Assembly: GCA_015063035.1 (NCBI GenBank)
Contig: SUTG01000005.1
Location: forward strand, 1 to 64,000
Direction: 5' to 3'
DNA: 64,000 bases
Source of the DNA: Methanobrevibacter olleyae
GTDB lineage: Archaea; Methanobacteriota; Methanobacteria; Methanobacteriales; Methanobacteriaceae
Both the position numbers and the translations under genes were made by a program. The notes under the pieces are model-generated. The model had not been told where the DNA came from and made no database searches. It saw only the letters and a program-made list of their open reading frames with translations. Positions 1 to 9,882 of the stretch are shown piece by piece; the stretch's first letter is position 1, and the number at the start of each line of letters is the position of its first letter.

Positions 1-81
1 TATTAGCTTAAAATAAAATATTTAATAAACATACTTGCAAGGAGTGTTATAGAGTATGTTAATTAAATAGGATGTGTTAGT

Positions 82-810
82 ATTTCCTCTTATAAAGGCC
101 ATACGATATTTGCATTTATTCTTTCTCTATTCATGTTTTATGATCCTTTGGCTATTGCATTAGCGGTAATCTCAGCAAACATTCCAGACTTTGACCATGA
201 GTTCAAAAGGAATCATGTTCTGACAATGATAGCTCTTGGAGCATTGGTTTCTTTGTTTCTGTATTTTCTGGGATTGCCTTATTATTTAGGTCTTGTAATC
301 ATTTTGCTTGGAGGCATATTCCTCCTTTCAAGCCATAGGGGATTTACCCATTCTATTTTAGGAGTATTTCTAATTACTGTTTTCCTGTCACTGTTTCTCT
401 TTTTTGGAATCGGATTGTCTTCCTATGATTTGGACTTCAACTATTCAAGAAACATTATGATTTTATTGATATTGATTATTGCATTGGCATTGCTGTTTCT
501 TAATAAGAAATTGGCTCCTGTATTTTTAGTGGCTATTGCAGTTTTGATTGTGGCTATTGATTTGGGATTTTTGCCTCCCTTAAAGATCAATTTGACCTTG
601 CTTGCATTTTCAATATTCTTTGGCCTTTCAAGTCATATTGCATTAGACTCTTTCACACCTTCTGGAGTGAAAGCATTCAGCCCATTTAGAGACAAGGAAT
701 ACCATAAGAAATTTGGCGCTTTATTCTTTTTGATTCTAATTGCAATCTTTGTTTTGCTGTTTCCTAATAAGCTATTGCTTTACCTTGATTTTTTAACAGC
801 TTTTATCTAA
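82..810 (+). CDS. DUF457/YdjM-type membrane-bound metal-dependent hydrolase
   Basis: Putative integral membrane hydrolase of the DUF457 (YdjM) family; no substrate is known. The early IPDFDHE motif and the RGFTHS motif are family hallmarks thought to bind metal, and at least six hydrophobic segments are visible. The first in-frame ATG (133) falls inside the first membrane segment and drops an upstream stretch containing SYKGHT, which matches the conserved His-containing N-terminus. I therefore place the start at an ATT codon at 82, 7 nt after GGATG, the same spacing seen before the zinc-protein gene at 31990. A conventional caller would give 133. The in-frame stop at 64-66 limits further extension. 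Confidence 0.75.
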   Translation: MSSYKGHTIFAFILSLFMFYDPLAIALAVISANIPDFDHEFKRNHVLTMIALGALVSLFLYFLGLPYYLGLVIILLGGIFLLSSHRGFTHSILGVFLITVFLSLFLFFGIGLSSYDLDFNYSRNIMILLILIIALALLFLNKKLAPVFLVAIAVLIVAIDLGFLPPLKINLTLLAFSIFFGLSSHIALDSFTPSGVKAFSPFRDKEYHKKFGALFFLILIAIFVLLFPNKLLLYLDFLTAFI

Positions 811-1266
811 ATATTTCAATAAATTTCTTATGAATTTTCACTTATTCTTTAACGGTTTTTATCTGATTTTTCATAAATTTCTTATGAATTTTCACTTATT
901 TTTCAATATTTTTTCAATATTTTTTCACTTATTTTTTAATATTTTTTTAATACTTAGTATTACTATTGCCATTTATCGATAAATTTTCATGAAAATTATA
1001 AAAAGATTTATAATAAATAATCATGATAAATAATAGTGTTTATAATATAATAAAAAAATTAATTTTTTTACTATAATTATATATAATTTATATGGTGCTT
1101 TTGTTGCATATTTTTCTCTGCAGGATTTTGCCATAAAAGTGTCATGAATATTTACGATAATTTATCATGATTTGTTATGATTGGTTAAAAATTTTTAACT
1201 ATTTTTCAACAAATTTTTGATTATTGTGAATATTGTTATAATTTAAAACATTATGGGGTTATTTTA
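811..1266. promoter_or_regulatory. Leader/promoter region of the ehb operon
   Basis: Non-coding 456 bp. It holds a 54-bp-period duplication (28-nt core at 819-846 and 873-900), overlapping palindromes at 972-983 (TTTATCGATAAA) and 982-997 (AATTTTCATGAAAATT), and a 13-mer AATCATGATAAAT at 1019-1031 whose exact complement occurs at 1160-1172. A TATA-like stretch (TTATATATAA) lies near 1078. Everything points to the promoter of the long hydrogenase operon; which elements are operators is inference. Confidence 0.5.
819..900. repeat. 54-bp tandem duplication
   Basis: A 28-nt sequence starting ATAAATTTCTTATG at 819-846 recurs exactly at 873-900. Flanking TTTTATCT is also repeated, so the duplicated unit is about 54 bp. 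Confidence 0.8.
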
Positions 1267-1581
1267 ATGTTTTTAAGTAGAATTTATTATGCGATTGCTT
1301 ATTTAGTGGTTCTTATTTTAGAGATTATCAAATCTACAATAGATATGGCTTTAAGAATCTTTAAGGTGGATGGATTTGAGCCTATTGTGATTGATATTGA
1401 TACTGAACTTAAAAGACCGATATCCCAAACAATTTTGGCCAACAGCATTACCTTGACTCCTGGAACATTGTCTGTGGACTTGGATAGCGAAAATCAAGTC
1501 ATAAAGGTTGCAGTCATTGCTCCAAGAGACGTTAAGGATATTATTCCATTTGAACCTTACATCAAGGGAATGCTAGAATAA
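1267..1581 (+). CDS. ehbA: Energy-converting hydrogenase B subunit A (MnhE-like)
   Basis: First gene of the ehb cluster. The 104-aa protein has two N-terminal hydrophobic segments followed by a soluble domain with PISQTILANSITLTPGT, the signature of the MnhE/MrpE family of Na+/H+ antiporter subunits. In Methanobacteriales this protein is EhbA, part of the ion-translocating membrane arm of the Ehb complex, which uses an ion gradient to drive ferredoxin reduction by H2 for anabolic CO2 fixation. The ATG follows a weak GGGGTTATTTTA leader. Identity rests on family motif and gene order. Confidence 0.88.
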   Translation: MFLSRIYYAIAYLVVLILEIIKSTIDMALRIFKVDGFEPIVIDIDTELKRPISQTILANSITLTPGTLSVDLDSENQVIKVAVIAPRDVKDIIPFEPYIKGMLE

Positions 1582-1696
1582 TTTCTAAAAATCATTTTCA
1601 TAATTAAATAATTTTTAAAATGATGAAAAAATGATATTTAATAAGCGATTAAATTTTTCAGACCTTTGTTATTGTGTAAATTTATAATCATAGAAT

Positions 1697-1969
1697 GTGA
1701 TGATAATGGATATTTTATTGATTTCTGAGTGTTTTTTAATAGTTGCATTGATTGTATTTCTAATTGCAACATTGAGGATTATTACATATAAATCTATATC
1801 TATGGGACTTATAGGTACTTCTTCATTCACTTTAGCACTTACTTTGCTACTTATAACAGTCGGTACAATATGCAATATCGGATTTTTCAAGGATATTGCT
1901 CTAGCATTGCTTCTATTAGGCATTGTTGGAACAATAGCTTATGCAGCAGTTATGAGGAGGGCAAAATGA
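1697..1969 (+). CDS. ehbB: Energy-converting hydrogenase B subunit B (MnhF-like)
   Basis: 90-aa protein with three predicted membrane helices, matching the MnhF/MrpF family in size and pattern (conserved R near the end of helix 1, R-I-I). It belongs to the ion-translocating membrane module of Ehb. The TGA stop overlaps the ATG of the next gene (ATGA at 1966-1969), indicating translational coupling. The 115-bp spacer from ehbA contains an imperfect inverted repeat (ATCATTTT / AAAATGAT). Confidence 0.88.
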   Translation: MMIMDILLISECFLIVALIVFLIATLRIITYKSISMGLIGTSSFTLALTLLLITVGTICNIGFFKDIALALLLLGIVGTIAYAAVMRRAK

Positions 1970-2415
1970 TGTTTGGAATTGATGCTGGCATAATCAATAT
2001 GGTTCAATCAATCCTGCTTGTCATTTCTGCACTTCTGATATTGATTGCAGTAGTGGGTGTTTTAAGAATTGATAGAAACTTAGATAATGTAGTCTATGCT
2101 AGAATTCATATTTTAGGTATTGTTGACGTTGCAGGAATAATTGCATTTCTCGCTATAGGTCAACCTTTATTTGCCCTTATTTACTTATTCCTAGCTCCAT
2201 TATTGGCTCATGCATTAGCTAATGCTTATTTCCATAGTGAAGATACTCTTAATAATCCAGTACTTAATCCAAATCTTGAAGAAACTTCCAAAAGGGAAGA
2301 AGATGAAAGTGATTTAATTGAGGAAGTGCTTCTTGAGGATAATTTGGATTTAAGTGATGATTCAAGTATTGATGAGAATTTAGATGAAAAAAGTGAGGAT
2401 GATGGCAATGATTGA
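1966..2415 (+). CDS. ehbC: Energy-converting hydrogenase B subunit C (MnhG-like, acidic tail)
   Basis: 149-aa protein. Residues 1-95 are hydrophobic and contain YARIHILG, the MnhG/MrpG signature. Residues from about 100 form a highly acidic tail (Asp/Glu/Ser) not present in plain MnhG proteins. The start at 1966 follows GAGGAGGG and overlaps the ehbB stop; an upstream in-frame ATG at 1870 lies wholly inside ehbB and is less likely. The tail is probably cytoplasmic and is the least conserved part. Assignment as EhbC rests on order between ehbB and the MbhD-like ehbD. Confidence 0.87.
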   Translation: MMFGIDAGIINMVQSILLVISALLILIAVVGVLRIDRNLDNVVYARIHILGIVDVAGIIAFLAIGQPLFALIYLFLAPLLAHALANAYFHSEDTLNNPVLNPNLEETSKREEDESDLIEEVLLEDNLDLSDDSSIDENLDEKSEDDGND

Positions 2416-2641
2416 ATATATAGTTATTTTTGTTGCAGTTTTAAGCGCTATTATCGCACTTTTACAAAATGACTTGCTTAAGGCAGCTATTTTAACCGGT
2501 ATTTCTGGATTTTGTGTAGCTTTCTTATTCCAGATCTTGCTTGCTCCGGATGTAGCTTTAACCCAAGCTATTGTGGAAGGGGCTATTGTGCCGGTATTTA
2601 TCGCATTGGCTGTTTTAAAAACTAGAAGGGAGGAGGCATAG
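2408..2641 (+). CDS. ehbD: Energy-converting hydrogenase B subunit D (MbhD-like)
   Basis: 77-aa membrane protein with three helices and the [18 protein letters not shown] segment diagnostic of the MbhD/N-terminal MnhB-like family. It is part of the membrane arm. I chose ATG 2408, which overlaps the end of ehbC and stands 9 nt after GTGAGG; ATG 2402 is the alternative and would add two residues. Confidence 0.86.
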   Translation: MIEYIVIFVAVLSAIIALLQNDLLKAAILTGISGFCVAFLFQILLAPDVALTQAIVEGAIVPVFIALAVLKTRREEA

Positions 2642-2643
2642 TT

Positions 2644-3009
2644 ATGATGGATGTTCAATTGGCTTCTTTATTCGCTTCTGGTGCATTTATAATTATTGGA
2701 CTATTTGCAGCAATCTTCATTGATAATCTTATTAAGAAAATCATTGGTATTGCTTTCATTGAGGAAGGTGTAAACCTATTCCTAATCTGCTTAGGATTTA
2801 AAGCAGGAGGGGTCGTGCCTATCTTCTTGCCTGGCATGACTGCAGACTGGTTTGCAGCAAATGCAGCATATCCTTTGCCTCAAGCATTAGTTCTCACAAG
2901 TATTGTAATTGGTGCAAGTACTTTAGCAGTGATGTTGGCTTTAGCTATGGTTTTATACAGAAAGCATGGAACCTTAAGCGTATCTGAAATGATGGGGGAT
3001 GAGAAATGA
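2644..3009 (+). CDS. ehbE: Energy-converting hydrogenase B subunit E (NuoK/MnhC-like)
   Basis: 121-aa protein with three membrane helices and a conserved buried acidic pair (IEEGVNLF), as in the NuoK/MnhC family of complex I and Mrp antiporters, where such glutamates carry protons. It follows GGGAGGAGG and overlaps ehbF by ATGA (3006-3009), so the membrane genes are translationally coupled. ATG 2647 is an alternative start. Confidence 0.88.
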   Translation: MMDVQLASLFASGAFIIIGLFAAIFIDNLIKKIIGIAFIEEGVNLFLICLGFKAGGVVPIFLPGMTADWFAANAAYPLPQALVLTSIVIGASTLAVMLALAMVLYRKHGTLSVSEMMGDEK

Positions 3010-4487
3010 ATTACCTGATTCCTTTAATGGTTGTCATTCCAATATTGGCTGCTTTAATAGTTAACATATTTGGTGGAAAGGACAAAACCGTAAAGGCCAT
3101 TTCAATTGTAGTGGCTATTGCAATTCCTATAATTGCAATTCTAGCAGCTGTCGGCATCCAATACTTCGGTGGTCACGACCCAGCGCTTCTTGCAAGTTCA
3201 CTTCCATCAAACTTAGTTGGCACTCTTGTAGCAAGTTACAATACTGGTATTGTTTATGTCTTTGAAAATATTGAAAGAATATTCATATTCCTAATGGGCA
3301 TCGTTGCATTCTTGGCCGTTTTAACATACTTCGCTGAGAAAAAGGAAGTGTCTGGCCCTTACTTATACCTTATCTTTATGGGTATAGCATCTGTAACTGC
3401 ATTGATGCTTTCAAATGATATTTTCAATATGTATGTTTTCTTTGAAATTACAGCTTTAACCCAAGTGGGTATCATTATAGCTTCAAGCACTGAAGATAAT
3501 TATGAAATCGCTTTAAAATACCTTATTTTAGGTGCAATAGGCGGACCAATGCTTTTGTTAGGTATTGGATTCATTCTTGGAACAATAGGTTCAGTAAACA
3601 TCAATGACATTATCTTTGCAATTAGCAACAACTATGTAAACCCTTATGCTCCAAGCTTGGTAATCGGTTTTGCATTGATATTGTTTGGATGGCTATATTC
3701 AGCAGGATTGCCTCCATTCCACACTATCAAATCAGCTGTTTACTCAAAAGCAAGACCTAACGGGTCTGCAATATTGCAAGGATTTTCAGTATTGTGCATG
3801 CTCACATTTGGAATTGCAATGTATAAGATATTCGCATATATCCCTTACTTCAATACAGCAATAATCGTATTTGCTATTCTTGCAATGGCTTTAAGCATTG
3901 CAATGTCTGCAATGGAGGTAGACTTTAGAAGAATGATAGCATTCCTTGCAGTAGGGGAACTTGGTTTCATTGCATTAGGTTTTGGTATAGGAACACAATA
4001 TTCAATTGCAGCGGCATTGTTCCAGGCAGCAAATGAAATTGTCATAACTGCATTGTTATTCATCGGATTCGGTACCGTGTACTACCTTACAAAAACATCC
4101 GATACAAGAAAGTTAGGTGGATTGATTGCAGTTGATTCAAAGATGGCAATAATGGTATTGCTTGGAGGATTCGCTTTAGCAGGTGTTCCGCCATTCAACG
4201 GTTTCCAAAGTAAATTGATGCTTGTGCAAGCTGCATTGGATGCAGGATACACTGAACTTGCAATTCTTGCAATCATTGTAAGCGTAGTGATATTCTTCAC
4301 ATTCGTTAAGGCCTTCCATACAGTATACTTGCAGCCTAAGCCAAAGGACTTGAAGTTTGCTCATGAGAAGATTCCAAAGGCTACTGTATTCTCTGTAGCT
4401 GTATTGCTTATAATCTGTTTGGCTTTAGGTATTTTCCCAAATATAGTGACTGATGTATTCATTCCATTTGCAGGAGGATTGATCTAA
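3006..4487 (+). CDS. ehbF: Energy-converting hydrogenase B subunit F (NuoN/MnhD-like)
   Basis: 493-aa polytopic protein with about 14 helices. It matches the antiporter-like subunits of complex I and Mrp (NuoL/M/N, MnhD): the central region has [16 protein letters not shown] (conserved transmembrane Glu), then [12 protein letters not shown] with the family's charged residues, and [12 protein letters not shown] near the C-terminus. It is the main ion-pumping subunit of Ehb. The stop overlaps the ATG of ehbG at 4487. Confidence 0.95.
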   Translation: MNYLIPLMVVIPILAALIVNIFGGKDKTVKAISIVVAIAIPIIAILAAVGIQYFGGHDPALLASSLPSNLVGTLVASYNTGIVYVFENIERIFIFLMGIVAFLAVLTYFAEKKEVSGPYLYLIFMGIASVTALMLSNDIFNMYVFFEITALTQVGIIIASSTEDNYEIALKYLILGAIGGPMLLLGIGFILGTIGSVNINDIIFAISNNYVNPYAPSLVIGFALILFGWLYSAGLPPFHTIKSAVYSKARPNGSAILQGFSVLCMLTFGIAMYKIFAYIPYFNTAIIVFAILAMALSIAMSAMEVDFRRMIAFLAVGELGFIALGFGIGTQYSIAAALFQAANEIVITALLFIGFGTVYYLTKTSDTRKLGGLIAVDSKMAIMVLLGGFALAGVPPFNGFQSKLMLVQAALDAGYTELAILAIIVSVVIFFTFVKAFHTVYLQPKPKDLKFAHEKIPKATVFSVAVLLIICLALGIFPNIVTDVFIPFAGGLI

Positions 4488-4822
4488 TGGCTTTATATCA
4501 AAAATTCCTAGATTCAATAAAAGGACTTAAGTCAAGTTTGTCAAAAGACCCTACAACTATGGACAATGTTTCAGGAGCAATAGCTGCTGAATTCCTGATA
4601 TTCATCTCATTGATTCTTGCAGCATTATTCCTAAGGCATGTCAGTGTAGTCGCTTCAATTGTTGTAGTGCTTTTAGTTGCAGTTTTATTCTTTACAAATA
4701 TGCCTCTTGCAGGAAAGATAAAATCCGAGCAATCAGATTCCTTGGAGAAAATGACTTTCTATGTTGTTGTAGTTCTTGGAATTTTAGTTGCAGTAATTTA
4801 TTGGGGGTTAAGATATGTCTGA
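4487..4822 (+). CDS. ehbG: Energy-converting hydrogenase B subunit G
   Basis: 111-aa protein with a short soluble N-terminus (about 35 residues) followed by three hydrophobic segments. It has no catalytic motif I recognise; the call rests on size, membrane pattern and its fixed position between the NuoN-like EhbF and MbhE-like EhbH. It overlaps the next gene by 8 nt. Confidence 0.82.
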   Translation: MALYQKFLDSIKGLKSSLSKDPTTMDNVSGAIAAEFLIFISLILAALFLRHVSVVASIVVVLLVAVLFFTNMPLAGKIKSEQSDSLEKMTFYVVVVLGILVAVIYWGLRYV

Positions 4823-5132
4823 TAAAATTACTAGTCTCAGATCTTTAATCATGGCATTGGCAGCAATCATTTTCGCATCTGCATTATTCGATGCAATCTA
4901 TGGATTCAAAAGCTTGATTCAACCGGGTATCAGCTTGGTTTACAATGCCATTGGAACACAGCTTGCTCCAAACATGGTCACACTGGTCGTATTCGATTGG
5001 AGAGCTTTTGACACTTTAGGGGAATCATTGATTCTAGTGACTGCAGTGCTTGTTGTATTGCTTGTCTTTGGTAAAGGAAAGATTTTAGACAAGAACATAA
5101 ATGCTGATATGAAAGAAGGAGATGATGAATGA
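4815..5132 (+). CDS. ehbH: Energy-converting hydrogenase B subunit H (MbhE-like)
   Basis: 105-aa protein with two membrane segments flanking a loop that contains [14 protein letters not shown]. That motif is shared with MbhE and the C-terminal part of MnhA-type subunits. It is a component of the Mrp-like ion-translocating unit. It overlaps ehbI (ATGA at 5129-5132). Confidence 0.85.
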   Translation: MSDKITSLRSLIMALAAIIFASALFDAIYGFKSLIQPGISLVYNAIGTQLAPNMVTLVVFDWRAFDTLGESLILVTAVLVVLLVFGKGKILDKNINADMKEGDDE

Positions 5133-5641
5133 TGGCTGAAGGAAAAAAATCTCCAAATTGGAATAAGAATGACAGCAGCCCTATATTGAAGATTATGGCT
5201 CTTCCAATAGCTATTGTGATCATTGCTTTAGGTATCATGACCATATTGGGAGGACACATCACTCCAGGCGGAGGTTTCCAAGGTGGGGCTATGATTGCAG
5301 GGGCAATCATATTCTGTGTAATTGTTTATGGCGTTGACGGCACTCCATTGAAATTGTCTCACAGGTTCATTTCCACTTTAGAATCAATCGGTGCATTGGC
5401 TTATGTCTTGATTGGTTTGGCAGGGCTTGCATTGACAGGCTCATACCTTTATAATGTAGGCGGAAACCTTTATGGACAAGTTCCTCAAGCTATTGCAACA
5501 TTATTCTCATATCCGGATTTAACCCATGCAGGAATCGTGCCTTACCTGAACATTGCAGTTGGACTCAAGGTTCTTGTAGGTTTAAGTGCAGTGGTAATTG
5601 CATTTTCCCAATTCAAGAAACTAGCGGAGGAAGAGGAATGA
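5129..5641 (+). CDS. ehbI: Energy-converting hydrogenase B subunit I (MnhB-like)
   Basis: 170-aa protein with four helices; [13 protein letters not shown] is the MnhB/MrpB domain signature. It continues the Mrp-type module started by ehbA-C. Two consecutive ATG codons (5129, 5132) are possible starts. The stop TGA overlaps the ATG of ehbJ at 5638-5641. Confidence 0.9.
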   Translation: MMAEGKKSPNWNKNDSSPILKIMALPIAIVIIALGIMTILGGHITPGGGFQGGAMIAGAIIFCVIVYGVDGTPLKLSHRFISTLESIGALAYVLIGLAGLALTGSYLYNVGGNLYGQVPQAIATLFSYPDLTHAGIVPYLNIAVGLKVLVGLSAVVIAFSQFKKLAEEEE

Positions 5642-5913
5642 GTATCGCTAATATTGTAATAGGACCTGTTATCATTGCAATCATATTCGGATTCATTGTA
5701 GGTTCAAGGGTTCACTTGAATCTGGACAATAGCTTTAAGTTCACAGCAAGTGGAATTTTAGCCCTAATAATTGGCGCTCTCTTAATGTCTTATGGATTAG
5801 GACAATTCCCGGTTTATAATGATTTGCCAATTGCCACCACATTTTTAGGAGCTGTCATTGGCGTATTGATAGGAAGCGCATTACTAGGAGGACGAGCGAA
5901 AGGAGATCATTAG
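5638..5913 (+). CDS. ehbJ: Energy-converting hydrogenase B subunit J
   Basis: 91-aa, three-helix membrane protein, last of the tightly packed membrane-arm genes. No catalytic motif is visible; position and length match EhbJ of Methanobacteriales. It is followed by a hairpin (5922-5950) that separates the membrane-arm genes from the electron-transfer genes. Confidence 0.82.
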   Translation: MSIANIVIGPVIIAIIFGFIVGSRVHLNLDNSFKFTASGILALIIGALLMSYGLGQFPVYNDLPIATTFLGAVIGVLIGSALLGGRAKGDH

Positions 5914-5921
5914 ATTTTGGG

Positions 5922-5950
5922 ATTATTCCAATTTTTCAATTGGAAATAAT
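5922..5950 (+). promoter_or_regulatory. Strong intra-operon hairpin between ehbJ and ehbK
   Basis: Twelve-bp stem (ATTATTCCAATT pairing with AATTGGAAATAAT, one bulged A) around a TTTC loop. It lies nine bases after the ehbJ stop and 30 bases before the ehbK ATG. No long T-run follows, so it looks more like an RNA-processing, stability or attenuation element than a full terminator; that reading is inference. Confidence 0.55.
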
Positions 5951-5979
5951 GGTCTTACTTATTATTTAGGAGAAGAATC

Positions 5980-7428
5980 ATGTATTTAACAACTAATAAG
6001 TGTGATGGACAAGGGGATTGTATAAGAAATTGTCCAAGTGAAGCAATACGCTTTGTAGATAATAAGGCTTTTAGCTGTATGTGTTGTGGTGCTTGTTTCG
6101 AAGCTTGTCCAAATCATGCCATATTCAAGAACAAATACGGAGGATATGTGGTAGATAGGGCAAAATGTAATGGTTGTGGTGTTTGTGAATTCACTTGCCC
6201 TATAGAAAGCATCCATCTTGATGATGGAATAGTTAAAGGTATCTGTTCACGCTGTGGTGTTTGTGAAGATGCTTGTACTAGAAATGCAAGAGTGGATACT
6301 GATAACCTTGTTCTAGACAAGCAGAAAGTATTGCTTAATTCATTGAAAATGGTTGCAAACACTGTTGGATTCGGTGCAGGGGTCAAGAAGATAGAGACCA
6401 TGAAGCTTCCTGTAAAATCCGACAAGACCGCTGACAGGATTTGCATCAGCACCGATAGCGAGAAATGTGTGAAATGTGGAAGATGTGCATACTACTGTCC
6501 TACCAGGTCAATTGAAGTGATTATCCAGGATGAAGGATACTGTGTAGGGTGTAAGGTATGTGAAGATGTCTGTCCTACAGGTGCATTGAAAGATGGTGAG
6601 TATGATAAGAGCATTTGTACCTTGTGCTTGGCATGTGTTGAAAACTGCATAAACGATGCATTAATCGTTGATGACTTTAAGATAAAAAGAAGCATTAAGG
6701 ATGACACATTGTATTCAAATGCTGATGGAAGCATTGTAAGTTGCCTTAATTGCGGATTATGTAAAGAGACATTTGACAGTCCAGCACTCATAAGGGATGA
6801 AAATTCATTGAGGTATGACCCTTCACTTGATGAGGATACCGAAGAGAATAAGGCTAAACGTCTTGAAGCGATTTACAATTGTCCTGTTTCATCATTGACA
6901 GAAAGTGAAGACAATAAGCTCTTTGGATACTGTGTATCCTGTGGAAAATGTGTAAATGAATGTAAGGAAGAGGCAAGAAGCTTCCAAGTGATTTCATGGG
7001 ATGGTGAAGTCAGTGATGACTGCATTTCTTGCGGCATATGTGCTGAACTTTGTCCAGAAGATGCAATAACCCTTCAAAGAGGGGCCATCAATGTTGACTT
7101 GGATAAATGTATCATGTGTGAAACCTGTGCAATTCACTGTCCTAAGGATGCAATTCCAAAAACTACAAGCGTCAAATATGAAATCTCTGGTGGATTCAAT
7201 TACATTGATGATAACTTATGTGTAAAATGCGGACTATGTAAGGACATATGTCCAGAGGAAGCGATTTATACAGTTGAGATTCCAAGTGACGAAGTCAATC
7301 TTGGAACAAAGAACAAGAATCTTAAATTCGTTGTTGATGACGATAAATGTATTTACTGTGGAGCATGTATGAATATCTGCCCATCTAAGTCATTTATTTT
7401 CGAAAGAGAGTTTGAAAGGGTGAATTAG
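5980..7428 (+). CDS. ehbK: Energy-converting hydrogenase B subunit K, polyferredoxin
   Basis: 482-aa cysteine-rich protein carrying about twelve CxxCxxCxxxC-type [4Fe-4S] motifs from residue 8 to the C-terminus, so it could hold about a dozen clusters. A few are degenerate: the first has unusual spacing (C-x5-C-x3-CP) and one near residue 255 (SCLNCGLCK) lacks the usual fourth Cys-Pro. It acts as an electron wire between the [NiFe] module and ferredoxin-dependent partners. It starts after AGGAGAAG, 66 bp downstream of ehbJ. Confidence 0.93.
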   Translation: MYLTTNKCDGQGDCIRNCPSEAIRFVDNKAFSCMCCGACFEACPNHAIFKNKYGGYVVDRAKCNGCGVCEFTCPIESIHLDDGIVKGICSRCGVCEDACTRNARVDTDNLVLDKQKVLLNSLKMVANTVGFGAGVKKIETMKLPVKSDKTADRICISTDSEKCVKCGRCAYYCPTRSIEVIIQDEGYCVGCKVCEDVCPTGALKDGEYDKSICTLCLACVENCINDALIVDDFKIKRSIKDDTLYSNADGSIVSCLNCGLCKETFDSPALIRDENSLRYDPSLDEDTEENKAKRLEAIYNCPVSSLTESEDNKLFGYCVSCGKCVNECKEEARSFQVISWDGEVSDDCISCGICAELCPEDAITLQRGAINVDLDKCIMCETCAIHCPKDAIPKTTSVKYEISGGFNYIDDNLCVKCGLCKDICPEEAIYTVEIPSDEVNLGTKNKNLKFVVDDDKCIYCGACMNICPSKSFIFEREFERVN

Positions 7429-7442
7429 GAGGAAAGGTAATT

Positions 7443-8105
7443 ATGAAAGATGTATTGAAGATTATGCTTAATGGAGCTTACACTAATTTCAAAAGAATTC
7501 TCTTTGCTGCAGATAGAGTAACTGATATGGAACTTCGTAACGCCATTTTGACAGGAACAGTTGAACCTGACAAGAAGGTGGATGAGGAAGCATGCATCGG
7601 CTGTGGAGGTTGTGCAAATGTCTGTCCAACCGGTGCAGTTACAATGAAACCTCTGCAAAACCCTGTAAAGCTTAAGGAAGGATGGGTAAAGACTGAAGTT
7701 CCAGAGCTTGATCCTTTAAAATGTGTAGTTTGCTATTGGTGTCATGATTTCTGTCCAATCTATTCATTCTTTGAAGAGGCAGGAACCATTCACCCTGGAA
7801 ATGTCGGCGAAATCAATGTTGACACAAGCGAATTGTTAGAGGAACCTATCAAGATATCCCATGACAAGATATCCTTCATTGCCCAATACTTATCCGACAA
7901 GTCATTGTTGTCTGAAAATATTGTTCAAGAGGATGAGAAAATTGAAAATGTTGGTGTAGCTCTTGAAAAGGTATCTAAAATAAAGGACATTCAAGATAAC
8001 ATTAATGAAAAGTATGAGAAAGATGTTCAACGAAGTGCTGAATTGAATGAAGAGGATTCAGATGCTAAAACTGATGAAGTTTCTGAAGATGAGGGAGGTG
8101 AATAG
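7443..8105 (+). CDS. ehbL: Energy-converting hydrogenase B subunit L, ferredoxin
   Basis: 220-aa protein with two [4Fe-4S] motifs ([12 protein letters not shown] near residue 51 and [12 protein letters not shown] near residue 95), resembling NuoI/EchF-type ferredoxin subunits. The last 70 residues are charged and acidic and lack cysteines. It should pass electrons between the small subunit and the polyferredoxin. The stop TAG at 8103-8105 abuts the ATG of ehbM. Confidence 0.92.
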   Translation: MKDVLKIMLNGAYTNFKRILFAADRVTDMELRNAILTGTVEPDKKVDEEACIGCGGCANVCPTGAVTMKPLQNPVKLKEGWVKTEVPELDPLKCVVCYWCHDFCPIYSFFEEAGTIHPGNVGEINVDTSELLEEPIKISHDKISFIAQYLSDKSLLSENIVQEDEKIENVGVALEKVSKIKDIQDNINEKYEKDVQRSAELNEEDSDAKTDEVSEDEGGE

Positions 8106-8552
8106 ATGAGTCTTAAAACACTTTCAAGGTCAAAAGCAATCCATATCATGCTGGTCTATACTGGCGGATGCAATGGATGTGATATTGAAATTGTAAATGC
8201 AGTTTTATCTCCTAAATTTGATATGGAGCAATATGGTGTCTTTTTAACATGGAACCCTCGTGAAGCAGATATTCTTGTTGTAACAGGACCAGTCACTCAT
8301 GACAATAGAAAGCCATTGGAGGATATCTATAATGCAATTCCAAATCCAAAGCTTGTTGTTGCAGCAGGCGCTTGTGCAGTGATGGGTGGTGTCTATAAGA
8401 ACTGTTATGGTGACATTCCTTCAGAGGAAATTGAAGGGCCTGTTGAAAACGTGATTCCTGTTGATGCTAAGATTCCAGGATGTGCTGTAAGGCCTCAAGA
8501 CGTATTGGCAGGAGTAGTTGCATCTTTGCCGCATTTATTGAATGCGGATTAA
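8106..8552 (+). CDS. ehbM: Energy-converting hydrogenase B small subunit (NuoB-like)
   Basis: 148-aa homologue of the [NiFe] hydrogenase small subunit and NuoB. Cys22 and Cys25 (GGCNGCDIE), Cys90 (GACAVMGG) and Cys126 (PGCAVRP) are the four expected ligands of the single proximal [4Fe-4S] cluster. The short length, without distal clusters, is typical of group 4 energy-converting hydrogenases. Confidence 0.95.
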   Translation: MSLKTLSRSKAIHIMLVYTGGCNGCDIEIVNAVLSPKFDMEQYGVFLTWNPREADILVVTGPVTHDNRKPLEDIYNAIPNPKLVVAAGACAVMGGVYKNCYGDIPSEEIEGPVENVIPVDAKIPGCAVRPQDVLAGVVASLPHLLNAD

Positions 8553-8602
8553 TAGGCGGATTTAAGAGATTATTTTTATTTATTCATTAAAGGGATGATG
8601 AA

Positions 8603-9778
8603 ATGGAAGAAAAGAAAGCTAAAAAGCAGGAAATAATTGAAACTGAGATTCAAATGGGTACGGTTCACCCTGCTGCTTTAGAACCTTATAGGGTTAGATT
8701 TTTCGTAGAAGATGAGATAATTAAGGATGCGGAAATCACAATTGGTGTAAACCATAGAGGTATTGAGCGTATTATGGAAGGTCTTCCAGTGGAAAAGGCT
8801 AATATGCTCACAGAAAAAATCTGCGGAATCTGTTCAAACTCACATACATGGAACTCTGTAAGAACTGCTGAGAAGGGTCTTGGCGTTGAAGTGCCTGACA
8901 GAGCTGTTTATATTCGTGTAATAGTTGGAGAGCTTGAAAGGTTACACAGTCACTTATTGTACTTAGGTCACGGTTGCGAAACCTTGGCTCACGAAACATT
9001 CTCAATGAGGGTGTTCTTCATTAGGGAAACCATCATGGAACTTTTAGGAATGATTGGAGGAAACCGTGTCCAATACGGATGTTCCATCATTGGTGGTGTA
9101 AGGCCAAGATGTGAATTGGATGACAATAGAATCCGCAGGATATTGGATGGAATGGACTTGGTGGAAAAGAACGTTGCAGACTTTGCAGACAGGTTCGTTC
9201 ATGATTCAATTGTATTGTCAAGGATTACCGGCACAGGATACATTCCGCAGGAACAGGCTATAAAATTAGCTTGCAGTGGCCCTACCTTACGTGCTACCGG
9301 TGTAAAAAGGGACTTGAGAACAGACATGTATGAGTATGACAACTTTGATTATGATGTTATCACTCAAGACACCTGTGACGTAAAGGCTCAGCTTCTTATG
9401 AGAGTATTTGAGATTTTTGAAGCTATCAAGATCATTCGCCAAGCAATTAGGGACTTACCTGAAGGAAAGATCACTGACAGGTCTTGGGAAATGGTGGACA
9501 CAGGCTTGATTGAAAGCTATATTGAAGTTCCAAGGGGAACACTGTATCACTCATATGCCATTGAGGATGGAAGAGTGCGTCACTCCATTATTAGAACTCC
9601 TTCCATGAGTAATATTGGAGCAATGCAATACGCTTGCATTGACAACCATATCACTGATGGTCAGTTATGCATTGTACAATGTGATCCATGCTTTACCTGT
9701 TCCGATAGGGCAATAGAGGTTTATGATACAAACAATAACAAGTTGGATAAATCAATTTTGAAATCCAATATTCATTAG
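8603..9778 (+). CDS. ehbN: Energy-converting hydrogenase B large subunit (NuoD-like)
   Basis: 391-aa catalytic subunit. The two [NiFe]-binding CxxC pairs are intact: Cys74/Cys77 ([10 protein letters not shown]) and Cys363/Cys366 (DPCFTC), so this is a functional H2-activating subunit rather than a Cys-less complex I homologue. About 25 residues follow the second pair. It starts after GGGATGATGAA, 50 bp beyond ehbM. The 17 bases around its stop codon are repeated 47 bp downstream. Confidence 0.96.
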   Translation: MEEKKAKKQEIIETEIQMGTVHPAALEPYRVRFFVEDEIIKDAEITIGVNHRGIERIMEGLPVEKANMLTEKICGICSNSHTWNSVRTAEKGLGVEVPDRAVYIRVIVGELERLHSHLLYLGHGCETLAHETFSMRVFFIRETIMELLGMIGGNRVQYGCSIIGGVRPRCELDDNRIRRILDGMDLVEKNVADFADRFVHDSIVLSRITGTGYIPQEQAIKLACSGPTLRATGVKRDLRTDMYEYDNFDYDVITQDTCDVKAQLLMRVFEIFEAIKIIRQAIRDLPEGKITDRSWEMVDTGLIESYIEVPRGTLYHSYAIEDGRVRHSIIRTPSMSNIGAMQYACIDNHITDGQLCIVQCDPCFTCSDRAIEVYDTNNNKLDKSILKSNIH

Positions 9779-9834
9779 AATTTAATTATAATTGGGTCAA
9801 TCGATTGAGACTCTATGTTCATTAGAATTTAATT
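9771..9834. repeat. Duplicated ehbN 3' end (47-bp period)
   Basis: TTCATTAGAATTTAATT, covering the last codons and stop of ehbN (9771-9787), recurs exactly at 9818-9834. Confidence 0.75.
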
Positions 9835-9882
9835 CAAATTTATGATTAGCGTTTAATTAAAAATTATTATGAGGAAAGAGAA

